Source: Actinomarinicola tropica (lineage in GTDB: Bacteria; Actinomycetota; Acidimicrobiia; Acidimicrobiales; SKKL01). From it: a stretch of DNA of 64,000 nucleotides. This document shows, piece by piece, positions 26,660 through 34,652 of the stretch; the stretch's first letter is position 1; each line of letters starts with the position of its first letter. The notes beneath the pieces were generated by a model. That model was given only the letters and a program-made list of their open reading frames with translations, did not search any database and was not told where the DNA came from. The DNA lies in assembly GCF_009650215.1 (NCBI RefSeq), contig NZ_CP045851.1, positions 496,001-560,000 of the forward strand, given 5' to 3'. Made by a program: the position numbers and the translations under genes.

Positions 26660-27385
26660 ATGACCCCCCATTCGACGCGCCGCGCGACCAGCCTCGCCCT
26701 CGGCCCCATCGACCTGCGCCACCTGCTGCCACCCGGGGTGCGCGACCAGGGCCCGCGACCGCTGTGCCTGCCGTTCACGGTCTCGGCCGTCCACGAAGCC
26801 GCCCGCGCCCAGCTCGCCGCAGGCGCTGAGATGCTGGCCGTCGAGCCGCTCTGGCAGCACTGCGTGCAGGCCGGCGTGGCCGGCCACAGCGGCACCACCC
26901 TGCACGCCGTCACCGACGCCGTCTCCTCGACCGGCCAGCCCACCGACGCCGTCTGGCCGTACAACAACACGCTCGGCGCCGGCACCGAACCGACCCCCGT
27001 CACCGCCGCCACCGCGAACTTCATGACCGTCGACGGGATCGAGGTCCCCCTCGTCCACGACGGCATCGAAGCCCCCATCGAAGCAGCCCTCGCCATCGGA
27101 CTCCCAGTGGTCCTCGTCGTCGAGCTCACCGACCAGTTCGACCAACCCGCCGCCGACGGCGAGATCGATCTCCCACCGCTCACCGCGCCGGTCAGCGACT
27201 ACCACGCAGTGCTCGCTGTCGGCGCCGCCACCAACCCTGCCGGCACGACCCGACGGCTGCTCATCCGCAACTCGTGGGGACCGGGCTGGGGAGCCGGCGG
27301 CTACGGCTGGCTGCCCTACGACTACCTCGTCGCCTTCGCCGTCCAGGCTGGCGTCGCCGACCCCAGCACCCTCGCAACCCGATGA
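26660..27385 (+). CDS. papain-like (C1) cysteine protease
   Basis: A small papain-fold protease of 241 residues. GVRDQGPRPLCLPFT supplies the oxyanion Gln30 and nucleophile Cys36, SDYHAVLAVG the His182, and IRNSWGPGWGAGGYGWLPYDY the Asn204 with the typical C-terminal GxxGY region. All four catalytic positions are present. There is no signal peptide or obvious propeptide, so it should act in the cytoplasm, which is unusual for the family. A cytoplasmic protease would need control, and the chagasin-like domain encoded just upstream is a plausible inhibitor. Coupled by ATGA to the MazG gene. Confidence 0.83.
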   Translation: MTPHSTRRATSLALGPIDLRHLLPPGVRDQGPRPLCLPFTVSAVHEAARAQLAAGAEMLAVEPLWQHCVQAGVAGHSGTTLHAVTDAVSSTGQPTDAVWPYNNTLGAGTEPTPVTAATANFMTVDGIEVPLVHDGIEAPIEAALAIGLPVVLVVELTDQFDQPAADGEIDLPPLTAPVSDYHAVLAVGAATNPAGTTRRLLIRNSWGPGWGAGGYGWLPYDYLVAFAVQAGVADPSTLATR

Positions 27386-28317
27386 CCACGCTCGAACCGC
27401 AATCCGAGGACGAACCCATGGACCTGACCAGCTACCAGGAGCTGTCCGCCCGCACCGACATCCTCACCGCCGATGACCCGCTGATGCCGCTGCTCGGCCT
27501 CGCCGGCGAGGTCGGCCAGCTCATCGCCGAGTACAAGAAACGCCAACGCGACCGGCAGGGCTACCGGGCCTTCGAGGACGAGGTCAGCGAAGAGCTCGGC
27601 GACATCCTCTGGTACGCCGCAGCCTTGGCTCGCCACAACGGCCTCGACCTCGGCGAGATCGCCCGCGCCAACCTGGCCAAGACTCACGACCTGTTCCGCT
27701 CCGGCACCGAGCTCCCGGGCCAGGACCCCTTCGATGCGGGCCTACCCGATGGGCAGCGATTCCCCGACCAGCTCACGGTCACCCTCGTCGAGACGGAGGA
27801 GACCTCCAAGCACGGCGAACGCCTCCAACGGGTGCGGATGTACGCGGGCGACTCGCCCGTCGGCGACCCCCTCGACGACAACAGCGAACACGACGACGAC
27901 TACCGCTACCACGACGTGTTCCACCTCGCGCACATGGCCGTGCTCGGCTGGTCGCCGGTCATGCGACGCCTGCTGGACCGCAAGCGATCGAACCAACCGT
28001 CGGTCGACCGGATCCAAGACGGCGGCCGCGCCGCCGCCATCGAAGAAGGCTTGACCGCGTACGTGTTCACGATGGCCGACGCCCACTCCTACTTCGCCAA
28101 CCTGCAACACGTCCCGCCCAGCATCATCAAGACCTGCGCCAAGATGACCGCCCACCTCGAGGTCTCCGCTCGCTCTCTGGCCGACTGGCACCAGGCCGTG
28201 ATCGCCGGCTACGACGCCTTCCGCAACGTGGTCGCTCACCGGGGCGGCACTCTCACGGCTGACCTGAACCGCCGCACCCTCACCTACGACGCACCGCCCC
28301 GCGGATCGGATCGCTAG
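27382..28317 (+). CDS. MazG-like nucleotide pyrophosphohydrolase with C-terminal extension
   Basis: A 311-residue protein. Residues ~30-105 form a MazG-type all-alpha NTP pyrophosphohydrolase: LLGLAGEVGQLIAEYKK has the first acidic helix and EELGDILWYAAALARHNG the second (ExxD). The remaining ~200 residues form a helical extension with YRYHDVFHLAHMAVLGWSP and AYVFTMADAHSYF, similar to the MazG C-terminal domain reported with DNA base hypermodification genes. MazG enzymes remove pyrophosphate from (d)NTPs, which in phage pathways clears or supplies nucleotides for modified DNA. The stop overlaps the opposite-strand gene by four bases. Confidence 0.8.
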   Translation: MTTLEPQSEDEPMDLTSYQELSARTDILTADDPLMPLLGLAGEVGQLIAEYKKRQRDRQGYRAFEDEVSEELGDILWYAAALARHNGLDLGEIARANLAKTHDLFRSGTELPGQDPFDAGLPDGQRFPDQLTVTLVETEETSKHGERLQRVRMYAGDSPVGDPLDDNSEHDDDYRYHDVFHLAHMAVLGWSPVMRRLLDRKRSNQPSVDRIQDGGRAAAIEEGLTAYVFTMADAHSYFANLQHVPPSIIKTCAKMTAHLEVSARSLADWHQAVIAGYDAFRNVVAHRGGTLTADLNRRTLTYDAPPRGSDR

Positions 28318-29297
28318 ACAGCCTCGAGCGCCGGGGCAATGGTGTTCGTCGGCAGACCCCACTTCGGCGGGAAGAACGGCTCGGGCAGCGCACCGAGGGG
28401 CCGAAAGGTCTGCTTGATGCGGGTGCGGCCGGCCACGCCCGCCACCTCGGGGTGGGCGACCCGGGCGTACTTGCTGATCTCGCAGAACAGGTTCTGCACA
28501 TCGATCAGGTGCAGACGTCGCCCGAACAGCCCCGAGAACGCCAGCCCGAAGTGCTCGAACCAGCGGTCCTGGTCCTCGGTGAGCGCCCGGATCACCTCGG
28601 CCGCCCGGCGCAGGTTCATGCCCGGGAACACCTTCGACAACCCGTCGAGCGCACCGGGACCGGCGACGACGAACTCGTCCTCGTCGTGATCCACCACGGG
28701 GCTGTAGCAGAGGTCGATGGCCAGCTGATACGCGAGGAAGTCACCTAGTCCCGGCACGCAGTGCAACACCCCGAAGAGGTCCCGGAGATCGGCGGTCGAC
28801 TCGATCCGCTCGGTGAGGCCGTCTTCGACGAGGTCGACGGCGAGCTGGAGGTGGCCGGCGTGCTTGGGGGCCGGCCAGCCGGGTCGCGGCGGGATGATGT
28901 AGGCGCTGGAGTAGATGCGGCGCCCCTCGGACCGGGCGCGCGCCAACACTCGGTCGGCGGCGACGGGATCGAACGATCCCAGCGACGGTGGCCCCACCTC
29001 ACCGGCGAGCAGCTCCCAGGTGTCGATCTTGTTGAACAGCCGGAACAACACGACCCGGAAGACGACCTCGGCGACATCGTCGTCGGCGTCGCCGGCGTAG
29101 ATCACGTCGCGGATGAGGTACTGGCTGACGCGGTCCGAGGCACGGAACGCGTTCGTGAACCGGTACTCGCCGAGGACCGGATCGTCGGTCCATGGTGCGG
29201 GCAGGCCGGCCAAGCGCCGTTGGTACATCGCGTGCCGCTCGGCCGCGAACCGCCAGAACGACTCGAACACCGGACTTGGGTCGGGAAGGCGGCTCAT
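28314..29297 (-). CDS. 5-hmdU kinase helical-domain / thymine-pyrophosphorylase-like protein
   Basis: A 327-residue protein of the family often named 'nucleotide kinase domain' or alpha-glutamyl/putrescinyl thymine pyrophosphorylase. Diagnostic segments are FWRFAAERHAMYQRR, PWTDDPVLGEYRFTNAFR and DRVSQYLIRDVIY at the N terminus, GLGDFLAYQLAIDLCYS in the middle, and DVQNLFCEISKYAR at the end. These proteins are associated with thymidine hypermodification in phages. The ATG at 29297 (MSRLPDPSP) is chosen over an in-frame upstream start. It converges on the MazG gene (stops share CTAG) but is co-directional with the integrase, 75 bases downstream of it. Confidence 0.78.
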   Translation of the reverse strand: MSRLPDPSPVFESFWRFAAERHAMYQRRLAGLPAPWTDDPVLGEYRFTNAFRASDRVSQYLIRDVIYAGDADDDVAEVVFRVVLFRLFNKIDTWELLAGEVGPPSLGSFDPVAADRVLARARSEGRRIYSSAYIIPPRPGWPAPKHAGHLQLAVDLVEDGLTERIESTADLRDLFGVLHCVPGLGDFLAYQLAIDLCYSPVVDHDEDEFVVAGPGALDGLSKVFPGMNLRRAAEVIRALTEDQDRWFEHFGLAFSGLFGRRLHLIDVQNLFCEISKYARVAHPEVAGVAGRTRIKQTFRPLGALPEPFFPPKWGLPTNTIAPALEAV

Positions 29298-29372
29298 CTC
29301 ACCGCAGTCTGGCGCCGGGCCCGACCCGCGACGCGGACCCGCGCGCAACCCGCCGACGCGGCGCTCGTGGCG

Positions 29373-30566
29373 TCACGCGTCACCTCCCTGGCCAACGGGT
29401 CCCTCGTCGGCATCCGAGCTGTCCGACTCTGCCTCGTCGTCGCGGCCGAACATGAGGTCGGCGATCTGGTCGGCGGCGTCGTCCTCGGCGGCGGGGATGG
29501 CGTGCATGTAGACGTCCATGGTGAACGAGGTCGTGGCGTGACCGAGCCGGTCCGAGATGATCTTGACCGGCACCCCGGCGCTGAGACCCAGCGTGGCGTG
29601 GGTGTGGCGAAGATCGTGCAGGCGGATCTTGGGCAGCTCGAGGCGCTTCACGGTGCGGTCGAAGGTCTGGGAGAAGTAGTCGGGATGGATCGGGCTGCCG
29701 TCGGGGCGGGCGAACACGAGGTCCTGGTCCCGGTAGCCGTCGCCGAGCAGGTGCCGCTCGCGTCGCTGCGCGGCCCGGTGGGCGCGCAGCACCTCGAGGG
29801 TGCCGACGTCGAGGGAGATCTTGCGTTCCCCGCGGCGGGTCTTGGGTTGGCCGACGGTCACCTGGTAGTTCACCGACAGGATCGTCTGGCGGACGTGCAG
29901 CCGGCGGGCCGGGAAGTTGATGTCGCTCCAGCGCACGCCGAGCACCTCCCCGCGGCGCATCCCGGTGGTGGCCGCCAGCAGGTAGGCGGGGGCCAGGCGG
30001 TGCCCGGCGATGCCATCGAAGAACACCCGCAGCTGGGCCGGGGTCCAGGTCTTCATCTCCTCGCCGTTGGCCCGGGCCAGCTTGGGCGGGTCGGCCGCGT
30101 CGGCGGCGTTGCGGGGCACGAGGTTCTTGCGCACGGCGTCGCGCAGCGCCTTGTGGAGCAGGGCGTGGATGTTGCGGACCGTCTTGGCCGACAGGCCCGA
30201 GGCGACGAGATCGGCGTAGAAGCGGTCGAGGCGGTCGGGGGAGAGCTGCTGGATCTGGATGTGGCCGAGCTCGGGTAGGACGTGGCAGTTGATCGCGGTC
30301 TGGTAGCTGGCGTAGGTGCTGGGCCGCAGCGACAGCTGGCGGGCGGGCAGCCACCGTTCGGTGAGGAAGTCGCCGACGGTGACTTTGGTCGGCTCGGCGA
30401 ACACGCCGCCTCGGAGGGCGGCCATGACATCGGTGAGGAAGTCCTGGGCTTCCTTCTTGGTGCGGAACCCGCCCTTGGAGTGGTGCTTGCGGCCCTCGGC
30501 GGTGTCGGTCCGCCACCGGACCGTCCATGTGTCGCCTCGCCGGTGAATGGATCCTCGTTGGCTCAT
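29373..30566 (-). CDS. tyrosine recombinase (site-specific integrase)
   Basis: A 397-residue phage-type integrase. It has an N-terminal arm-binding domain (RGSIHRRGDTWTVRWR), the SAM-like core-binding domain (~60-160), and the catalytic domain with Arg in TTGMRRGEVLGVRW, HxxR in LHDLRHTHATLGL, and the second His plus nucleophile Tyr in LGHATTSFTMDVYMHA. All catalytic residues are present, so it should be active. It overlaps the upstream excisionase gene by four bases. It is the likely agent of insertion at the tRNA-Met site 6.7 kb away, with cargo sitting between. Confidence 0.93.
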   Translation of the reverse strand: MSQRGSIHRRGDTWTVRWRTDTAEGRKHHSKGGFRTKKEAQDFLTDVMAALRGGVFAEPTKVTVGDFLTERWLPARQLSLRPSTYASYQTAINCHVLPELGHIQIQQLSPDRLDRFYADLVASGLSAKTVRNIHALLHKALRDAVRKNLVPRNAADAADPPKLARANGEEMKTWTPAQLRVFFDGIAGHRLAPAYLLAATTGMRRGEVLGVRWSDINFPARRLHVRQTILSVNYQVTVGQPKTRRGERKISLDVGTLEVLRAHRAAQRRERHLLGDGYRDQDLVFARPDGSPIHPDYFSQTFDRTVKRLELPKIRLHDLRHTHATLGLSAGVPVKIISDRLGHATTSFTMDVYMHAIPAAEDDAADQIADLMFGRDDEAESDSSDADEGPVGQGGDA

Positions 30567-30967
30567 GATCGGCCCCCGGTGCGGTTCGGCCGCGACGCGG
30601 CCTGCCTGCTGTCGTGGGCCAACTCGGGCCGAGCCACCAGCCGAAGCGTCGGGCTCTCGTCGGTGCCGTCGGCGGTGGGGTCATCACCGTAGAGGTCGTC
30701 GAGTCCAGAATCTTGCGCGCCGGGGTCGAGGAGTCGCCGCAGCGCGGCGGTCGGGACACGGATGAGTCGACCGACGCGGATGACCGGCACCGGAAAAGTC
30801 CCTTCCTTGATGGCCCGGTAGCCGGTGGTGCGGTCGATGCCGAGCTCGGCGAAGGCCTCATCGGCGGTCACGCAGGCCCGGGCCGACGGGTCCGGGATCA
30901 CGAGCCCGGCTCCGGGCGGGTCGGCGGCGGGCCGGCGGTCGGTCGCGCTGCTTGCATGCCGACTCAC
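30563..30967 (-). CDS. excisionase-like MerR-type HTH protein
   Basis: A 134-residue protein with a winged-helix excisionase core: TADEAFAELGIDRTTGYRAIKEGTFPVPVIRVGRLIRVPTAALRRLL divided over the HTH and wing. The remaining C terminus is acidic and probably disordered. Excisionases bend attachment-site DNA and set the direction of integrase action. The gene overlaps the integrase start, the standard xis-int order of actinobacterial ICEs. It may bind the GCGAAC repeats near the att site. Confidence 0.82.
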   Translation of the reverse strand: MSRHASSATDRRPAADPPGAGLVIPDPSARACVTADEAFAELGIDRTTGYRAIKEGTFPVPVIRVGRLIRVPTAALRRLLDPGAQDSGLDDLYGDDPTADGTDESPTLRLVARPELAHDSRQAASRPNRTGGRS

Positions 30968-31028
30968 TCACCGGCGACGACCGCCCGCCGCCACAACCCA
31001 CGCATCCACGGCGCGGCCGGTTGGCCGT

Positions 31029-31682
31029 CTACTGGCGGGTGTACACGGTGACCGGTTGGGCGCCGTCGGGCAGCGGGAGGCTGATCGTCTCGTCCAGCTG
31101 GAGGTCGATCTTGCGGGAGCCGCCGGTCAGACAGCGGTGCAGCTCGCGGGTGGCGGCGTTGAGCGCGTCGATGGCGTTGCCCGGCCAGCGCCGAGCGAGC
31201 TCATCGAGGAGCGCATCGCCCGCGTAGCGGTGCGCGATGAGCACGCGCAGATCGACATCGCCGACCCTCGTGGTGTCGGGCCGGCTGAGACTGCCGAACA
31301 GCTCGATCGACTCGACCCAGAACAGCTGGCCCGGATCGCCGTTCACCTCCCCGGCTCGTTCGATGACACCGGCGAGCAGCGCTTCCGCTCTTGCACGTGG
31401 CATGGGCGTGCCGATCCGGGCCTTGGCCAGGGCGCTTCCGGCGATCGTGTTCTGCCACAGCACGGCTTCGTCGACGAGCTCGCCGTCGCCGTGGACCAGC
31501 GGCGCGGTGTGCCGCTCGGCGCCGGACTCGACCAGCCCGTGGTGCGCCAGCATCCCCAACACCTCGGCCGGGTCGCGATCGGTGCCGTCGAGCAGCGCGG
31601 CGAACCCCTCAGCGGTGAACAACTTGCCGGCCAAGCGGCGCAGCAGGTCGCGCACCTCGACGGCCTCGAGGTCGCCGATCAT
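31029..31682 (-). CDS. nucleotidyltransferase-domain protein
   Basis: A 217-residue protein. The N-terminal half looks like a small winged helix (AVEVRDLLRRLAGKLFTAEGF, EVLGMLAHHGLVESG). The C-terminal half has the pol-beta-type minimal nucleotidyltransferase signature ELFGSLSRPDT followed by DVDLRVLIAHR (GS and DxD). HTH-nucleotidyltransferase proteins are common in mobile elements; some are antitoxin or defence partners, others are orphan regulators. No HEPN partner is seen next to it. The ATG at 31682 is chosen; an in-frame GTG about 30 bases upstream is possible. It is transcribed toward the excisionase. Confidence 0.7.
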   Translation of the reverse strand: MIGDLEAVEVRDLLRRLAGKLFTAEGFAALLDGTDRDPAEVLGMLAHHGLVESGAERHTAPLVHGDGELVDEAVLWQNTIAGSALAKARIGTPMPRARAEALLAGVIERAGEVNGDPGQLFWVESIELFGSLSRPDTTRVGDVDLRVLIAHRYAGDALLDELARRWPGNAIDALNAATRELHRCLTGGSRKIDLQLDETISLPLPDGAQPVTVYTRQ

Positions 31683-31757
31683 CTGGCCCCGGGCGATCAA
31701 CACGGCGTCATTGTCGCCGGCCGCGCCCGGCCACCGCACCGGAGGCGCTCGCTGGCC

Positions 31758-31930
31758 GTGCCGTGGCCGCCCCGCGGGCGGGTGCCGTGTCCCGCCTGCG
31801 GCGGGGTGCCGTGTGGGCCGCCGCCGTCGCCGTGTCAAGCCCCTCCGCAAGCTCCGGGGCCGAGCCCTTCGGGTTGACACGGCGCCGGGCCGGCGGCCCA
31901 GCCCGCCCGTAGGGCGGAGTCCCGGCCGAC
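31758..31930 (+). repeat. structured intergenic repeat module, copy 1
   Basis: It begins with GTGCCGTGG-type units and ends with a fold shared by copies 2 and 3. An outer stem pairs GGCCGCCG (31816-31823) with CGGCGGCC (31891-31898). An inner stem pairs GTGTCAA (31832) with TTGACAC (31874-31880) around AGCCCTTCGGG. A 3' hairpin CCGCCC-GTA-GGGCGG lies at 31903-31917. It stands about 110 bases before the 102-residue gene and ParB. Confidence 0.7.
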
Positions 31931-32028
31931 GGGCAGGGACTACATCACCGAGGTGTTCGAGGCCGGCGACGAGGTGCCGGCCAACGTGGCCACCGCACCC
32001 GGCATCCGAACGAGAGGCCCATCTGTTG

Positions 32029-32337
32029 GTGAACCGACCTGAACCTGTGGCGACGTGCGTGGCGCCGGGCACCCAGCCCGTTCTGTTCCATCTGCCCTCC
32101 GGGCGTGTCCCCACCTACGTGGTGATCGACCGGCGCGGCCAGGAGCAGGTGCGCACGTCGTCGCTCGGGGTGGCGGTCACGGCCGCGCGTCGGGTGCTGG
32201 CCGAACAGGGCGAGGTGTGGATCCGTGCGTCGGACGCCACCTGTGCCCACATCGACCCGCACCGGGTCGCCACGGACACGCCGTCGTGCCCGTGGATCCA
32301 GACCATTGCTGCGACCTTGGAGGTAGCACCGTCATGA
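32029..32337 (+). CDS. small hypothetical protein upstream of parB-like gene
   Basis: A 102-residue protein read from GTG 32029 (VNRPEPVATC); a TTG one codon upstream is an alternative, and GAGAGG 12 bases upstream could be the ribosome binding site. It contains PVLFHLPSGRVPTYVVIDRRG and SLGVAVTAARRVLAEQGEVW, suggestive of a small alpha/beta fold. No family was recognised. Its stop overlaps the ParB-like start (ATGA), so the two are translated together and probably share a role in maintenance of the element. Confidence 0.6.
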   Translation: MNRPEPVATCVAPGTQPVLFHLPSGRVPTYVVIDRRGQEQVRTSSLGVAVTAARRVLAEQGEVWIRASDATCAHIDPHRVATDTPSCPWIQTIAATLEVAPS

Positions 32338-33782
32338 CCACCACCGACCCCACCCACAACATCGACACGGGCGACGACATGATGTCGGGCGAACCGGAGC
32401 TGTGTTGGCTCAACCTCGCCGACCTCGCCGCCCACCCCGACAACCCGCGCACCTCGCTGGGCGACCTGACCGAACTGGTCCGCTCGATCCGCGCCCACGG
32501 CATCCTCGAACCGCTCGTCGTGCTCCCCGCAGACACCGACGGCGTCTACCGGATCATCGCCGGGCACCGCCGCCACGCGGCGGGCCTCAAGGCCGGGGTC
32601 AGCGACGTGCCCGCCGTGGTCCGACCCATGAGCCCGGCCGAGGTGATCGAGGCCATGCTCAGCGAGAACGTCAACCGCTCCGACCTCACCGTCGCCGAGG
32701 AGGTCCGGGCCATCGAGCGGCTCATGTCCCTCGACGACGGCCTCACCCCGGCCAAGCTGTGCAAGCGCATCGGCCGCTCCCAAGCCTGGGTGCGGTCCCG
32801 CATGGCCGTCACCATCCTCCCGGCCCGCTGGCGCACCGCGCTCGACACCGGCGACCTCACCCTCGCCGCCGGCGAAGCCGCCGCCACCGTCGCCGACCTC
32901 GGCCCCGACCACCTCGACGCCGTCTGCGACCAACTCGCACAGAGCCGCTGGGGCGACCCCGTCCGAGTGGTGGCCAACTACCGCGACGACCTGCGCCGCG
33001 CCGAGGCCTACCAGCGTGCCCTCGACAAGGCCCAGGCGAGCGGCGATCGGGTCTTCACTAGCGAGGACCCCGCCCCCGACAAGGCCAAGCGCCTCGGCGA
33101 GCTCTTCGACCCCGACGGCTGCACCGCCCATCGCGGCGAGCCGTGCCACGCCGTCGTCGTGCGCCGCACCGGCTGGGGCGACGGCTACGAACGCGCCGAG
33201 GTGTGCACCGACCCCCGCCGCCACGCCCCCAACCGGGTCGGCACCGCCACCGGCAGCGACCTGGCCACCGACCGCATCCCCACCCGGCACCGGTCCGGCA
33301 GCGGCGACGACTCCCACGCCAAGCGCGCCGGTCGCCTCGCCCGTCTCGCCCACGCCGCTGACACCTTCGCCAAGGCCAGAGGCGGGTTCGGTCAGACCGA
33401 CCTCACCCGGGTCGCGCTGCGAGGACTGATCCTCGAGGCCGGACGCGACGCCGTCGTGTTCGCGGCCACGATGCTCGGCCACGACGAACCCCGCGACGTG
33501 ACCGCCACCGCGCTGCTCGACGGCGTCGACAGTCCGGCCGGGCTTGCCAGGGTGGCGGGGGCTGTCGCCCTCGGTCAGGCGGAGTCCCGCATGTACTGGT
33601 CCCCCGCCAGCGAGCAGTGCCGCGACTACCTCGGGCTGCTCACCGGATCGGGCTGGACGCCCGACGACTGGACCGCCGCTGCCCTCGCCGCTGCACCCGC
33701 CGACCACGGACCTGACGACGAGGACGGTCCCCTCGGCGACGGCGACGACGCGGTCGACGAGGACGCCGACCTCGCCGGCTGA
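32334..33782 (+). CDS. ParB/RepB-like DNA-binding nuclease-fold protein
   Basis: A 482-residue protein with an N-terminal ParB domain: LNLADLAAHPDNPR, SIRAHGILEPLVVLP and YRIIAGHRRHAAGLKAG, where GHRRHAAG replaces the usual GERRxRA CTP-binding box. A following HTH region includes ENVNRSDLTVAEEVRAIERL and KLCKRIGRSQAWVRSRM. The C-terminal 250 residues are less conserved, contain several cysteines (CTAHRGEPCHA, VCTDPRRH) and end acidic. ParB-like proteins on ICEs serve partition or gene regulation; no ParA is next to it, which favours regulation or an accessory role. Confidence 0.83.
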   Translation: MTTTDPTHNIDTGDDMMSGEPELCWLNLADLAAHPDNPRTSLGDLTELVRSIRAHGILEPLVVLPADTDGVYRIIAGHRRHAAGLKAGVSDVPAVVRPMSPAEVIEAMLSENVNRSDLTVAEEVRAIERLMSLDDGLTPAKLCKRIGRSQAWVRSRMAVTILPARWRTALDTGDLTLAAGEAAATVADLGPDHLDAVCDQLAQSRWGDPVRVVANYRDDLRRAEAYQRALDKAQASGDRVFTSEDPAPDKAKRLGELFDPDGCTAHRGEPCHAVVVRRTGWGDGYERAEVCTDPRRHAPNRVGTATGSDLATDRIPTRHRSGSGDDSHAKRAGRLARLAHAADTFAKARGGFGQTDLTRVALRGLILEAGRDAVVFAATMLGHDEPRDVTATALLDGVDSPAGLARVAGAVALGQAESRMYWSPASEQCRDYLGLLTGSGWTPDDWTAAALAAAPADHGPDDEDGPLGDGDDAVDEDADLAG

Positions 33783-33793
33783 CTCTCGTAGTC

Positions 33794-33831
33794 GACGGCC
33801 CGGGCATCCCCGACGGGACGGCCGGGCCGTC
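33794..33831 (+). terminator. hairpin terminator after parB-like gene
   Basis: GACGGCCCGG and CCGGGCCGTC form a perfect 10-bp stem with an 18-base loop, starting 12 bases after the stop. No U-run follows, as is usual in this GC-rich background. Confidence 0.55.
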
Positions 33832-33928
33832 CGCGTTCTGCCTTGAGAACGACTTTCAGCGGTCGGGAGTGATCTCGGGACGAACTCCGGGACCGGGTTG
33901 TGCTGGGGCGGACCATTCGGCGCGTCTG

Positions 33929-34095
33929 GTGCCGTGGCCGCCTTGCGGGCGGGTGCCGTGACCCGCCTGCGGCGGGGGTGCCGTGTGGGCCGTCACCGCC
34001 GCTCGTGTCAAGCCCCTCGCGAGCTCGGGGCCAAGCCCTTCGGGTTGACACGGCGTCGCCGCCGGCCCGGCGCCCGTAGGGCGAAGCCCGGCCAC
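33929..34095 (+). repeat. structured intergenic repeat module, copy 2
   Basis: Same layout as copy 1: GTGCCGTG units, an outer stem GGGCCG (33987-33992) with CGGCCC (34063-34068), the inner stem GTGTCAA (34005) with TTGACAC (34045-34051), and a 3' hairpin CGCCC-GTA-GGGCG (34071-34083) followed by AAGCCCGGCC. The next start codon is ~108 bases after this hairpin. Confidence 0.72.
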
Positions 34096-34190
34096 CCGGT
34101 CGGGCACGACATCCAGCCCTCGGGGGCGAGGTCGGTCGGGGAAGCCGCCGGACCCCTGGGGCTGGGTCACCCGACCCCCAAGGAGCCCCG

Positions 34191-34646
34191 ATGACCACCA
34201 CCCCCACCACCGAGCACACCGCCACCGAGCCCACGGACGACCGCGACGGGCGCGAGCCGCTGCGCAGCGCGGCCGACACCGTGACCGTGATCGCCTGGCA
34301 CGACCCCATCGTCGACACCGCAACCGGCGCCATCGCAACCGACAGCGACGACGCCCTCGTCTGGTACACGCCCTCGATCGGCACCATCGGCATGGCCATG
34401 GCCCACCGCTTCGCCCGCCACGCCGCCGACGGCCCTTCCACCTGGACCATCGAGGACATCGCCCGCACCTTCGGCCTCGGCCCCTCCGCCCCCCGGGTGC
34501 TGCGCAGCCTCGAGCGCCTGGAGCGCTTCGGGATCATCCGCCGCCACGGCACCACCATCGCCGTGCGCCTCTGGCTGGCACCGCTCACCTACCGGCAGCG
34601 CTGCGGGCTCCCGGCCTACCTGGCCGCCGCCTACGACGCCCGCTGA
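34191..34646 (+). CDS. winged-helix-like hypothetical ICE protein
   Basis: A 151-residue protein. After an acidic disordered leader (~35 residues) it has VWYTPSIGTIGMAMAHRFARHA and then TWTIEDIARTFGLGPSAPRVLRSLERLERFGIIRRHGTT, separated here as a probable winged-helix DNA-binding domain (helices plus a basic wing). This type of protein is often found beside WhiB in actinobacterial ICEs; a replication-initiation or regulatory role is possible. It is preceded by structured repeat copy 2, and AGGAG stands just before the ATG. The WhiB gene follows after six bases. Confidence 0.65.
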   Translation: MTTTPTTEHTATEPTDDRDGREPLRSAADTVTVIAWHDPIVDTATGAIATDSDDALVWYTPSIGTIGMAMAHRFARHAADGPSTWTIEDIARTFGLGPSAPRVLRSLERLERFGIIRRHGTTIAVRLWLAPLTYRQRCGLPAYLAAAYDAR

Positions 34647-34652
34647 TCCGCC

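Noticed and set aside
31029-31682. MNT/HEPN toxin-antitoxin pair
   Set aside because: Only the nucleotidyltransferase is present; no HEPN-type gene is adjacent on either side.
31930-32041. Short frame with ITEVFEAGDEVPANVA before the parB operon
   Set aside because: It has no start codon outside the structured repeat and no recognised relatives; it overlaps the better-supported 102-residue gene.
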